Source: Gracilaria domingensis (Eukaryota > Rhodophyta > Florideophyceae > Gracilariales > Gracilariaceae). From it: a stretch of 59,618 bases of DNA. The stretch is taken from the NCBI GenBank assembly GCA_022539475.1, contig VCMS01000328.1:1-59618 (forward strand). The letters are read 5' to 3'. This document shows positions 36,980 to 48,883 of the stretch, one piece after another. The position numbers and the translations under genes are program-made. The notes beneath the pieces are model-generated. The model was not told the origin of the DNA and searched no databases. It worked only from the letters and a program-made list of their open reading frames with translations. The stretch's first letter is position 1. Each line of letters starts with the position of its first letter.

Positions 36980-39560
36980 TCAAACTTCTATGTGAATCAC
37001 ACCACCGGCTTCGCGGAACCTCTCGTACTTCACTCGTGCAAGCGGCGTATTCAGCATGTCGGCAACCGTGGAATCCGTCGGGCAGTAGAACAGTACAATC
37101 GACTTGGCCTGCAGAGCTTCTCGAGTGAAGTGGAACCGAATTTCAATATGCTTGGTTGGCCTGTTCACCACTCCATTTCGAGCAAGGTCAATGCTGCCCT
37201 GGTTGTCAACATACATGGGAGTTGGTTCAACCAGCAGCTTCACAGACCCGTCTGCTTCCATGCCAATCACACTGCCAATGCCGTTCCAAAGTCGCCTAAG
37301 CCAGATCGCCTCCTTCGTGCCAGAGCACAAGCTCACGTACTCAGCCTCTGCACTCGAAAGAGCAACTACCTCCTGTTGACGAGACGACCACGACACAGCA
37401 CCACTGCACATCATGAACAAGTATCCGCTAGTGGACTTGCGGTTGGCAACGTCGCCAGCCCAGTCAGAGTCTACATAGCCGTGCAGTTGCAAATCGGTGC
37501 TGGAGCCATACGTCAACCCGAACGTGGTAGTGCCATTGAGGTAGCGATAAACACGCTTGACCGCCTTCCAATGAGTGTTTCCCGGCTTCTCAACATACTT
37601 GGCCAGCTTAGCCACAGCATATGAGATGTCCGGACGAGTTCCCACAGAGAGATACATGAGGCAGCCAATCGCCTGACGATACGGTACATGCGTGAGCACT
37701 TCCTCCTCGACAGACAAGTCCACATCGCACTCCATAGGAGTGTCAACGGGTTTCGACAGCTGCATGCCAAATCGCTCCAGGACCTTGTTCGTGTACGCTG
37801 ACTGCGTCAAGTACAGCTCTCGCTTGGTTCTGTCTCGATGGATTTCAGATCCAAGAACCATGCGAGCTTCTTTGAGCTCCTTCATGCGGAAACGACTTGA
37901 CAGCTCTGCCTTCACACGTTCCACGGTTTTCATGCTCGGACTCGCAATCAGCAAGTCGTCAACATACAGAGAAATGATAACCAAGAATCCCAGTATGATC
38001 CCGGTGTAGACACACTCGTCTGCGTCATTCGGCTTGAGGTGCATTTCACCAACAAGGAAGGCGTATATCTTGGCGTGCCACTGTCTTGGTGCTTGTCTAA
38101 GCCCATAGATCGCTTTCTTCAGTCGGCACACCAAGTCCTCCTTTCCCTGCTGTGTGAATCCCATTGGCTGCTCCATGTACACTGTCTCGTCAAAGTCACC
38201 GTTCAGAAAGGCAGTCTTCACGTCCATCTGGTGCAAGTGAAAGTCTCGTACGGCAGTCACAGACAAGATCATTCTGATGGATGTGAACTTCACCACAGGT
38301 GCATAAGTCTCTAAGAAATCCAAACTCTCGATCTGCAGGAAGCCTCTGGCAACCACACGAGCCTTGTAACGCACTGTCGGTTCACCAGATGACGAGGCCT
38401 CATACTTCTGTACATACACCCACTTGGACGAAATCACGTTGCTGTCTGCTGGCCTTGGCACTAGATACCACGTGTCGTGCTCCATCAACGATTGATACTC
38501 ACTCTTCATCGCCTTCTTCCAAGCTTCGGAATCAGGACGTGACACTGCGTCACCGTACGACGAAGGAGTATCATCACTGGCTGTAAGAAAAGCACTGGGA
38601 CCACGCCACCATGAGGATGTCGTCTTTCTCTGACGTGTGGATCTACGAAGGGGCTGCGTCTCTGGCACTCCTCCCTTTTCATGTGCGTCTGGTGTGGTGT
38701 GTTCATCCGTACTGGCATTCATGGTACTCTTGTCAGAAGCTGGTGCAGAAGGGTCATCTTCAGAAGCATCGGTGGATTTGTCAGAGGTTGAGGTTTCAGC
38801 AGCTCCCGACTTGTCGACCAAGTCGATTTCCGCATAGTCCTCGTGTTCAGAGTGCTCGTCACGTTCAGTTCCTGAGCACTCGTCAAACCTCACATCTCGT
38901 GACACAATCACCTTCTTCTTCTGGCTGTCCCACAACTTGTATCCGTGGGAGCCTGAAGTGTACCCAATGAAGATGGCTTCCACAGCACGCTCTTCCAGCT
39001 TCTTCAACTTGTAATCAACCACCTTGTACCAGCAACGGCTACCAAACACACGCAGATTGCTCAGATCAGGCTTCTGTCCATGCCACAGCTCAAACGGAGT
39101 CACGTCACTCGGAAGCGCTTTGCAGGTTACTCTGTTGCGCACATACACACAAACATTCAGAGTCTCAGCGCAAAAGCTTTTTGGCACAATCTTGTGATGC
39201 AAAATCGATCTGACCAAGTCCATGAGTGTGCGATTGAACCTCTCGGCAAGCCCGTTCTGCTGTGGATTGTAAGGCACAGTTTGCTGATGCTCAATACCGT
39301 ACTGCTCCAGTTTCTCGGAGAACCGATTGGACAGGTACTCACCACCGTTGTCTGTGGGCAAAGCACGCAGCACACTTTTACGAGCGGTGATGGTTAGCAC
39401 CTTTCTGCCCATCTGGTTCTCGACAAACCTGAGCCACTTGATGAACATCCGGAACACCTCGTCCTTCGTCTTGAGCATCTACAGAAAGCAGTAGCGGCTG
39501 CGGTCATCGATGAATGTGACAAAGTAGTGCGAGCCTCCCAAGGACTTCACGTTCACTGGA
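36980..39560 (-). pseudogene. A7 pol fragment: integrase C-part, RT, RNase H
   Basis: An unbroken frame of 832 codons (36980-39478) covers the rest of integrase (DNGGEY, NGLAERFNR), the divergent Ser/Asp-rich hinge, RT (YVDDLL near 37958) and RNase H (DWAGD, SSAEAEY, YVDNQGS), ending in ADMLNTPL. Immediately upstream in the same frame is a TAG (39479-39481) where other copies have a Tyr codon, preceded by FVTFIDDRSRYCF. The domain set is intact, but gag, protease and the integrase N-terminus are missing. Confidence 0.9.
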
Positions 39561-40147
39561 CTCAGTCAGAAATCAACGAGGGTCTTCATACTGCGGACGT
39601 GATACTTTTCGTACGCGAGCCATGGTTTGAGATACTTTAAACCTTGATAGAAAACATTTTGTGCTTCGTCCAGACCTGCAGAAGTCGAAGAGCTATATTG
39701 CCTTTCAAAAACAAAATGAAAGCGTTCTCGTTTGTCCGCATCTGTAATGGCTACGTACCTGCTCTTAAGGATCAACGTAGAATTGGAAGCTTGAAAAAGG
39801 CTGTCGTTATTGAGGTATACGGATGCTACTCTCACGCTGTAGCTCTGGCGATAAATAACAATTTCAATTGGGCGCCCATTCGTGCTCTTGGGTTTGCGTT
39901 GTGCGGAATATACTGCTCTGCATCCTGTTTCACAAATTGGAACCCCTTTGTGTTTGGTTCTTATTGGATAATTGCCGAACACAAAATGGTAATCCAAAGA
40001 TGGTTTATGAGTTCAGATTGCAGTGGCTCTTATTCTGTCATCGAGATAATTGATACTCTTCTTCATGATTGTATCCGCCATAGGCTGCAAATATTGCATC
40101 CGATATTTGTTTGCAGTTGGTACGCCCTGAAGGAGGCGAACTAATCT
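39561..40147 (-). pseudogene. Unrecognised coding remnant
   Basis: On the minus strand, one frame runs from about 40147 to 39566 with a single TGA near 40016. The part after it (39997-39566) encodes about 143 residues such as YRQSYSVRVASVYLNND and KRERFHFVFERQYSS and ends at TAA or an equivalent stop. It has no ATG of its own and no motif I recognise. Position just beyond the broken A7 suggests a piece of another mobile element or a decayed host gene. An opposite-strand frame at 39644-40144 is taken as its shadow. Confidence 0.3.
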
Positions 40148-40620
40148 TTACCACTCATCAAGGACCTTATCTCTATATCACGAGTAGTGACTGGCTACGA
40201 AGACAGGATTCTAAGCAGAACAGATAGCGTTATTCACAGGACTCATTGTTTTCTTTCGCTTGTTAACATAGGTTACGCAGGCGGAACTTTCTGTCATTAG
40301 CTTTTCAATCAGTTTTCTATAAGTAGCGATATTTTCGTTATACTCCAATATCTTTCCAATGCCAATTTCCCGTCAAATTTTTTTTGCTTGCCATCTCTCA
40401 TTGGAAATGCAATAAATTGCCGTTCTAATCAATTACCAGAGAACCTAAAGAATTCTTCTTGAAGCATGACTGAAATCTTAATGACAGACGCCGTCCAGTT
40501 TTTCCGCCTGGGTTATTAAAGTCAGCAACGAAACAGCGCATGGTTTTCGTCGTTGATGATTATCATCAAGACTGAAAACAGTTGCTTCGGGATCGAGCAA
40601 AAACAAACTGTTGATAGCTG
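40148..40620. other. AT-rich spacer, no gene seen
   Basis: AT-rich non-coding sequence with TTTTTTT and ATTTCCC runs. No ORF, RNA gene or repeat that I can support. Confidence 0.5.
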
Positions 40621-40624
40621 CAAG

Positions 40625-41049
40625 TTAATCTCCTAACTCGGTTATCAAGGCTTCAGCCCTCATGATCCCATTCGACCAGCAATTTCGACGACGCTCTGCT
40701 CGCTGTCTACATTCGGTCGTGCAGCAAAGCGCGGACCATCCCTCCGCAAATCGCTTCCGGAAGAGGCCAATCTGGAAGAAGAATTCCTCATCTTCTTCGA
40801 GGTCTTGGTCTTCACCGAGAAATTGTAAGAGGCAGCCAGGACGTGCCAAATTATCACCGCTTTTAAGTGCAGAGAATCTGTCAGCTTCTGTGTTCTTGAT
40901 TTCATGGTACGATTTATGTTCATGACAATTTTGCCGAGAATATAATCAGGTAGGAAAGTGTCAAATGCATCGAGGCGAGTCAGGTCAGCTGCAATTACAA
41001 CGCTTCGAGAATTTCTTTCCCTTACCTCCTTCATGACACTATCCAACAC
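40625..41049 (-). pseudogene. Unrecognised coding remnant, two overlapping frames
   Basis: Minus-strand frame 41049-40660 begins LDSVMKEVRERNSRSVVIAADL and switches plausibly near 40855 into a second frame that includes LLQFLGEDQDLEEDEEFFFQ and ends at 40625. A single lost base would join them into about 140 residues. No known domain recognised. Confidence 0.25.
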
Positions 41050-41059
41050 TCTCAGAGAG

Positions 41060-41490
41060 GTGATTTGATGTCAGGGTGATATCCTCCAGATAACCCATAT
41101 TAGAATTACGAAACCTGAAGATGTCCATTTGATCTCCTTATGATATCGACATGATATACGTAAATGATGCTCAGATGATGCATGAAGTATAACAAAATGA
41201 TAAACGCCCGATATGCGTATGATGTACGAAGAGATGGCCAATGGATTTTGTCATGTACAAGTGATGCACCGTGGATTCCCGGACATCCATCGGACATATC
41301 TTTGTGCATCATATGAATATCTTTTGAACAGTTTCAGTCGATCCAAAGAAAATGTCAAGGGCATCAATTAGGCCTATCCAAGCGTGTACCATGACATATC
41401 ATTGGGATATCCTGGATGTGCAGAAGATATCCGAATGATATCCCGTAGATGTCCCAAATTCTCATACGATGGACATCCACATCACTTTAT
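41060..41490. repeat. Degenerate GATATCC/GATGTCC-rich tract
   Basis: Words such as GATATCC, GATGTCC, GACATCC, GATATCG and CATATC recur irregularly across about 430 bp (for example near 41080, 41115, 41143, 41281, 41410, 41435, 41448, 41470). The pattern suggests an old, eroded short-period satellite. There is no coding frame of note. Confidence 0.45.
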
Positions 41491-42388
41491 CTCACAGGGA
41501 CTGATTTTGTCTCCAGAAAAAACCGTTTTCCCAGCTCTTCGTCCACGGAATCAATGTCTATCGTAATCGAATAAAATGGGGAGCTATACTCCCAATCAAG
41601 AAGACCATTTCCGAAATGTCTCCTGTTGGTTGTTTCAAAAGCAGTTACTACTTCACTTCTGAAGAGCATGGGGAGAATAATTGCTTTTCTCCAAAGGACA
41701 ATCAATGTCCGCTTTGGAACCCGAAGACCACAAATCTTCACTCGCTACTATTCTTGGTTCTGCAGCCTTTGTGGCTGCGGTACAAAGGGTGCCCCGTGCA
41801 CGTAACATATTTGGTATTCTCCTAGTCCTTGTAGTTCTTGTCATGGGATGTGCTCATCGTAGAAATATGTGTTGCCAAAAAGCTCAATCGTTGATGAAGA
41901 CTGTTCCGTCTGTCTCTTGCAGATGCTAGTTTTTGGCGAGGGTCGTCCAGAAATTGGCAAGGGTCGTCAAGTAAATTTTTTGAAAAAATATCGAGATCAA
42001 TTATTTCAAAATTTGGAGATAATTGCTTGGGTCGTCCAGAATCACTGTGCAGTAAATACTGGTGGGTTTTCCACTCATGCTAGTTCTTTAGTCGAGGGCT
42101 ACCTGAACGGTATTTCGCGAAGTCTAGGTTCAGTTTCCATTAAGGTGCACATTACACGATACCTTCTGCGGAATGATACCCTGCAACGCATGGAATACTA
42201 GTGCTAGTACAGATGGTACCCATTATAAAATCATACCGTTTTATTCGTATCTATTTTTCTATCGACCGCTTTTGCTAACCACTACTTCGCTATATTACAT
42301 GTACCATTTCTCCATGATGGTGCGGGTGTAGGCGCATTCTGCGCCAGCTGCCGCAGAGGGCGGTATCGGTAGAACAAATACGCACTCC
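41491..42388. other. Spacer, no supported gene
   Basis: Only short overlapping ORFs on both strands (the longest is 110 codons at 41869-42201, no recognised motif). The phrase GGTCGTCCAGAA or GGTCGTC recurs three times at about 41940-42045. Confidence 0.4.
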
Positions 42389-42421
42389 GAGAGGATGAGG
42401 CGCGAAGGGCCTCATCCTCTC
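42389..42421. repeat. Hairpin 1, perfect 13-bp arms
   Basis: Arms GAGAGGATGAGGC (42389-42401) and GCCTCATCCTCTC (42409-42421) with a 7-base loop. Confidence 0.85.
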
Positions 42422-42423
42422 CG

Positions 42424-42473
42424 TTCCTCATGTAGGGAACCATGCCCAGATGCATGGTTCCCTACTTGAGGAA
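42424..42473. repeat. Hairpin 2, 22-bp arms
   Basis: Arms 42424-42445 and 42452-42473 with one mismatch and a 6-base loop. Core is GTAGGGAACCATGC / GCATGGTTCCCTAC. It lies two bases after hairpin 1. Confidence 0.85.
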
Positions 42474-43315
42474 CCTGCACCTGCAACTCGTGAGCTACGT
42501 ACGCATCAAAAGTCATTTACCTGTATACGCAAGCAGAAAGTATCCATACGTTAGTCAATTCTCCGTTGGATACATTTGAAATGCGATGGAACGTACCATT
42601 GATGGAGCAAAACAGAAACGTTGCGCTAGAAAAGCCGAGGGACCTAGTAACTCGCAAAAGTAACCCAAAGCTTATTTCCTGCCGTGTACATGTCGCAGAG
42701 CGCGAAGAGACGTGGTGAGGATTGGTTAGTTTAGAACAAAGATACGTAGAAGGATATGGAAGCACGTACGAAAAGACTGCACGGAATACATCCGTGAGAT
42801 ACGGATGATGTCCGCTTTATGGAGGCGTCCATTAGGCGGACATGAAGCGTACCTCATTCTCTTCCCCGCACTCTACTTTGTAGCCAGTGCGAGGGCGGAG
42901 AAAGGTACGACGGAGCGCCGCTCGTGATCCGTGCTATCCACATCCTGGCATTCTACTCCGGCGGAGTAGAACGCGCGACGGTAACGGTAGGTCGGACGCC
43001 GGACGCCGGAGGCGCGGCGGCGGCGGCGGAAGGAAGAGATTTATTTTTCTCTGCAAGATTGGACAGGTGTACAGCGTACAACGTTGTGAAACCACAGGTT
43101 TATAACCAGTGGTAGATAATACGAGAAGTACACCCTTGTATTGAGGTCGACGTGTACCTACTTTCCTTTTTGAACGAAAGCACGTGATTTAAACTCAAAA
43201 TATATTCTCCGTTCTCAGCTTGACGTCGATCTTGACTGTCGCTCGACCTCCTTTTCCCTTTGGACGACCTTCTCTTGCAGTCTTTGTCGTCGTTTCTCGT
43301 TCATTTCTTCTTCCC
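42474..43315. promoter_or_regulatory. Upstream region of the transposase gene
   Basis: Non-coding. Includes a GC-rich stretch with GCGGCGGCGGCGG near 43015. Near the gene there is a CACGTG E-box (43181-43186) directly followed by TTTAAA (43188-43193), 123 bp before the transposase ATG. The same TTTAAA word sits in both promoters at 52282-53030. Confidence 0.4.
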
Positions 43316-46300
43316 ATGGTCTACTACTGTACACATAAGAAGCGTGGGTGCCCCTTCGTTACTCGCCGAGGAGTTTTATCTCTTCAACAGCATGTCAACC
43401 ATTGCCCGTTTCGTCTGAAAGCAGCGCTGGAAGACGAAAATAGGCGGCCCATTCGGAGAAGCAAGCGTCTCAAGCTTTCCGCGCCGGCGCCCGCATCTTC
43501 CGAAACGGTCAGTGCCCCTTGTCGCCTTCCCGAGCCTCCGGTGTGCGAGGAAATCGTCGACCCCACTCCGTGCGCCCCTCCCATTCCGGACACTTCGCAT
43601 TGTGTTTCTCCTTCCCCGGCTCCCGCGTCATTGGAGCGAGAACACGGAAGCAGTTCCCGCCCAGTGCCTTCTGAGGAGGCCCTCGGTGATTAGCATATGG
43701 ATTATCTCACGGTTTGTCTGGCTTCAATAGCTTCCGATCTTGGTCATCGTGAGGCAGACGAGTTAATTGGGCTACTTCGGGACCCGCGATTCTCGCAAAA
43801 GCGATTCAACGAGACCATAACATGTTCCAAGCGCTGTACAGAACTGAAGAACGCCATTTTCGAACGATACGCCTCAAAGGACGGTTTCAATCGAAGAACT
43901 GTCTCGCCAGAAGGATGTAAGTTCAGCGCCACCCTCTACACGAGAGACCCCGTTCAGACACTTGTGAAACAGCTCCAGTTGGCTAACAACGAAAACACAT
44001 TCTTCCACCCTATACCTCAGACCCACTCCACGAAAATATCTCACCCCATGTCCGGCTCTCTCGCAAGAGAGGCCACCTCAAAACTTAAGGAAATGGTCAT
44101 GGGCTCTTTGGATAGTAGAATAGTGTGGTACTCCCAAGAAATTAGTTACAGTGAATCTTTCGTAGGTCTTCTGCAGGTATACACCGATAAGTCTTCAACA
44201 ACTCTAAAGCAAACATCGGTTACCGCCTATCCTCTTCACCTCATATTTCTCAACTTCTCCGACGAGCTTCGCCGTAAGTGTATCCGTGATCACCTCACAG
44301 TAGTGGCATACTTCCCTACCACACTGATCGAGGTTTCCGCATCTGAAGCAGACGCAATGCCATTCGTTTCTAGCAAGTCTCTGCGCGAGTCCAGGATGCA
44401 AATCCTTCAAGAATCTCTTCGTCAAGTCCTGGAGCCCATTCTAAATCTCACGCAGAAAGGTTTTCAGTTCATCGGCGAAGAAAAATTAAGTCGAGTGTGC
44501 CATCCTCTGCTTGCAAGTTATTGTGCGGATATTCCTGAGGCTAAGGACATTCTGTCCATTCTTCATGGGACCAAAACGGAAAGCCCGTGTCATAGATGCA
44601 AATCCCCTCGCTCATCTTTATGCAGTCCTATTCCCACCTCATTCAACGGACGTTCTCAAAAGCACACGAAAAGCATCCGAAAGACATACACAGCTATCTT
44701 GCAACATGCACAAAAAGATGAGGCGGAAAGACGTCCACGTCGTGCGAGGGAGAGGAGATCTCAAGCGGATACTCTGATGCGTTCAAATTCCATATCTCTC
44801 ATTCCTTCGTTCCTCGAAACTTCCGTAAGCCTTGGAATGATCCCGGGATTGTCTCCATACAGTCTGTTCTCATTCGAACCATTACACGACTTGCATCTTG
44901 GCATCTCGAAGCTGATAAAAACGGCCACAATCGAGAGACTGCAGTCAGACACCCTGTGCACCACAATAGGAACATCTGCATCGCGTTCATTTCGAACGAT
45001 ACGCACCCAACTCCTCAACCATGCAAACGCAATTCTAGCTGCCATAGAACGCGATTCTCCTGCCAAAGGTTTACATATCCATTTCTCCACGCAGGAGAAA
45101 GGCAAATCTTTGAATGGTATCTTCACGAAAGACGGTCTCCGTGGAATGCTGGAGGCCAAAAACTACAAAGCACTTGACATGGTCTTCCCCTTCATAGGAG
45201 CATTCATTGACATATGCTGTGGAGAACAGGACGTTACCCCAATCACAACCGTTTTCTCTCAGTACTCGGACTTGCTTTCGACCTTATTCAGATACAATCG
45301 TGACCCTGGACTGAAAGCTCTCTCCTGTGTCTTAGTTCGGAGATTGAAGCCTTCAAGCGTTCCGCAACAAAGACTCTGGCAGATTTTCATCCCTCCAGAC
45401 TGGGAACTCTGAAGTTTCATCTTCTCGATCATCTCGTGGACGATATTCGCCGTCTGGGAAGTATCAAGTATTACGACGCAGGCATATACGAACATGCACA
45501 CCTACTATTTAAGAGACACTACAAAAAGACGTCCAGAAGAATAGCAACGGCTGTGGAGGAGACTATTCGCTCCATTGAGCACGGACATGTTAGAATGCAA
45601 TGGAATGGCAATACTCCTTACCAGCGTAATCCAGGTTTACCAGGAACTTCCACACAGCTTCCTCGATTTGCATTGAGAGGGCGTTCTTTCACTTTACGAG
45701 CTCTTCAACATTGTGTTTCAAGTATGTCCAGTTCAAAAACATGGACTGCTGTTAAGAGATGTTCTCAAGTACGGACCCAAGGTCGATTCTTGACCAGATT
45801 AGTGAACAGGCCCTTCCTCCTTTCCTCAGTCTCGTGAAAGAAACACTGGATGAGCACTCTATTACATACTTCCCAGAAAAGACAAGGATAACTCTGGTGA
45901 ATTCGGCCGTCGTGAAAGGCGGTTTCGTTCCGACTCTTGAACACTTCGATTCGTCTTCTAAGGCACTTAAGCTGGGACGACCCAAATACCCCATCATCCA
46001 ACGTGTCTTCGCTTCTCCAGCATTTGGTCCCAGTAGAAAGCCAAAGTTTTCCACTGTATTGGTAAGCGGAGAAGATTCAGAGACTTGGGTTGCCCAGGTA
46101 GTCGCTCTGATTCGAATATCTCTCCTTGATTCTGCACTTACCGCACCAGAGGTGGCATTCGTCCGGTATTTCGAGGTTTTACCCCCCGCAACAAACATCG
46201 ACCACATATTGAAATGCATATCTTTACGGTGGGCTACAAACGATGAAAAGAACCACACTCTTCCGTTCCCTCGTCATTCCAAAGCGGAGACTATCGTAGA

Positions 46301-46490
46301 GTTAACTCCTTGGTACGGGATGGTTCCGGCTTCTGCACTACAGGGAACTGTCCATATTGTTCGATCAAACTACCCTGCTCCACCTTTTTGTCCTCCACTT
46401 CAATGGTTTCAACACCGATTCTACATCAATCGATTCTATCATGATTCAGATGAAGGACCAACTGAGCACGTTGATCTTGTACAGCCTTAA
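43316..46490 (+). pseudogene. Plavaka/CMC-like DDE transposase with N-terminal zinc finger, broken
   Basis: Likely catalyses cut-and-paste movement of the surrounding DNA. The ATG at 43316 opens a C2H2-type finger (CTHKKRGCPF, then HVNHCPF) and a Pro/Ser-rich linker. An in-frame TAG at 43691-43693 is followed two codons later by ATG 43697 and 571 codons in the same frame. Those include VYTDKSSTTLKQTSVTAYPL (about residue 161), CHRCKSP (298) and FEPLHDLHLGISK (393). The next segment needs a one-base shift near 45330-45340 and carries FHLLDHLVDDIR and YEHAHLLFKRHYKKTSRR, the E-x2-H-x3-K-x2-Y block seen near the C-terminus of Plavaka-type transposases. A second one-base shift after 45755 gives the last 240 codons, ending TAA at 46488-46490. 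Family assignment is by motif pattern only. The breaks could be mutations or missing bases in the consensus. Confidence 0.6.
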
Positions 46491-46639
46491 ACATTAAGGG
46501 CTCCATCCTCTACATGTTCACCTTGTGGTGCCTTTTCTTGTGATCCTGTGCTACTTCCGAAATCGTTCATGTCCATTTCCTTGAACTCCATATCCCCTTC
46601 CTCGCATTGACCAACGAAACAATCGCTAATAGAACCCAA

Positions 46640-48883
46640 TCATCGGCTCACACTGTCAATAAAAAATTGTTCTTGCACAGTGAGGTAAAGTCTTCCGTTC
46701 GACGGCGTTCGATATCCAAATGTAGCCTCTCTCATGTCATTACCAAGAACCTTAGTCCAATCTTCGGTTTTCGTTCCAAAATTATGAAACTCGCTCGAAT
46801 TGGTCCTCAAGACACGTTGCCTAACATCCCCCAGAACATTCTTTAAACACAGAGGTAGCAGTTGGGCAAACTTCTTTGTAAACAGTTTCTGTCTCTGGCC
46901 ACCCCTTGACACATCCGTACTTAGAAGGCTCACAACCGTCAACACCCAAGCGTCCAAACGTGCGAGCAACAGTATTGTTCCATCTAAAAAGGTGCCCGTA
47001 TCCTTGTCTTCCACATCATACCCAATAAACTCCTTCAGTACTTGTACCCCGACACGGTTTCGGAAGAACAAGTCTTGATCTTCCGTCGGCATATCCTCGA
47101 TATTGTCCGCATTGGAGTACTTTAGACGAACAAATGGGGCTTTTCTCTACCATGAAGTGTTCGGTACACCATTTTCGTCAAGACGCAGTATGTTCTCCTG
47201 CGCTTCCTTCAACTGCATTGTGAGTTCGTCAGCATTATCTTCTACCAGCTTTGTTCTGCTCCAAATCAGATCGTACCCCAGGAGCAGAAATAGTTTATCC
47301 CTCGTATTTCTCTTCCGAACGCCCACGACGTCACTCATGGTCTGCCGCATTCTCTGCATAAGGCACATATCTGCACAAAGTTCCAGTATACACCTGTCGG
47401 TAAGAGATGCTTTTCTAATACTTTCCCAGCTCAACTCCTTCAACTCGCTTTCAACCATTTTCTTCAGCAAAGCATCTGACCCCTCCTCTACTGACGGTGT
47501 GAACATGCCAAAACTGCCCAAGAGCTCCACGGGGTTTTTAGGAACCATGTATGAACCACCTTTCTCCGGCTCAATAAGCCCTTCCCCACTCTCAGTTGCG
47601 TCTTCCACCTTCTCGGCACGGTTACCCCAATTTCGGGTGAGCGACTCACCTTCGAGCCATAGCTCACTTGTTTCTCTCCTTACCCACGTCAGCATGTTGT
47701 GATACACTGCTCGAGCAACCCCTCGAAACTCGTGGCACACCTCAATTTTATGCTTCTTTCGACCTGTCTGCCCAGGTTCACCAGCACGTGTACTCCTATC
47801 TCCCTCCTGTTTCAGTGCCCCCTTTAGCCTTTCAATGACTAGATCCTTCTCTTCAAGCCTCTTTTTCAAAGCCGTACTCTGCTCTTGGGCAATTTTTACT
47901 AGAATACCCCGAACCATCAAGTCCTCTTGTAGCGTCTTAACCTTTTCTTTCAAGCAATTCAGTTCATTTAAAAGATCACGTCTGTTCATAGAGGTTGGAT
48001 TCACACCAGTGTGGATATCTTCCGGTATTTCCATAGCCTCTTCGGCGACAGGCCCCGGTAATTCCGCAGGATTCGGTGTTATTTCGTTATCGCAACTATC
48101 CTAATGTGCCATACCCTTAGACACGAGAGGCTGCAGGCGTTCTGTGTCTACCCTTGGCACGGCTCCGAGCTCCAACTCACGTGTCTGTCCTCCTCCATGG
48201 CATCGTATATCAGATGAATTGGGCCTCGTACGAGCTGCAACGGCCCCCGTTCTGGAAAGAGGGAAAGGTCGAGGAGTAACTCGTCCATCAGTTGTCTCTC
48301 GATTTTTTATTGTCTTTCTCCCTTGTCCGGACCCATTGCGAGGCATAATACGATTCATAGCGGCCCCAGTTCTAAAAGAGAGGGAAGGACGTGACGATCT
48401 TAATATACTAGGGCTCTCACGACTTCTCGTCATTGTCCCTTGTTTTCCAGATCCACTGGACGGCGTAACCCGCGCCCCAGTAGCTCCGGTCTTCGATATC
48501 GGCCGGGGACATCAAGGTTTTGGTTTCATACGAACCTCTTCAGTTCCAGTTGTCATGCCCTCCTGTCCTGACCCGCTGGGCCGAGTTACCTCATCTTCTC
48601 GAGGAGCAGAGACAGATGCACGATTTGCATTATCGGGAGTTGACGGCACGACATCGTTCGCTGATCCACGAATTCTGGACGCAATCCCGGAAGACGCTCC
48701 GCTTAGAGATGGGCGAGAGAGTACTGTAGAACGACGCCCACTGACTCTCTCCTTCGTCGAGGACGACTTCCGTTTAGGAAGTGCGGTGCTTGTAGCCTGA
48801 TTCGTATCATCCGATGCTCTTCTCTTCTTCTGTCCACTCTTGTTCCGCTGCGTACCATTTCGCTTTCTCGGCGTTATACCCAT
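46640..48883 (-). pseudogene. Nuclear coiled-coil protein in one frame with three internal stops
   Basis: A 747-codon frame runs without any shift from ATG 48881-48883 to TGA at 46640-46642. It is interrupted by TGA at 48512-48514, TAG at 48101-48103 and TAG at 47147-47149. The N-terminus is basic and disordered (MGITPRKRNGTQRN, GQKKRRASDD), looking like a nuclear signal. A Ser/Arg/Gly-rich region follows. After 48034 comes a heptad-like coiled coil (LLNELNCLKEKVKTLQEDL, then LKKRLEEKDLVIERLKG), then a helical C-terminal half with no recognised domain. It lies convergent to the transposase (150-bp gap) and in tandem with the methyltransferase-SET gene (245-bp gap). It could be an accessory factor of the same element. 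Function unknown. Confidence 0.55.

Larger units (their letters stand above)
36270..39560 (-). mobile_element. Copia family A element, copy A7 (truncated at both ends)
   Basis: Minus-strand fragment: a 3' LTR lacking its last part (36270-36959), polypurine tract (36960-36969), and pol from mid-integrase to the C-terminus. It stops abruptly at about 39560 inside the integrase core, where unrelated sequence begins. It has more substitutions relative to A2 than A1 or A3 do, so it is older or from another subfamily. Confidence 0.9.

Noticed and set aside
39644..40144. 166-codon plus-strand ORF
   Set aside because: Overlaps the minus-strand frame at 39566-40147, which has more protein-like composition. 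No motif on either side, so only the minus remnant is listed, at low confidence.
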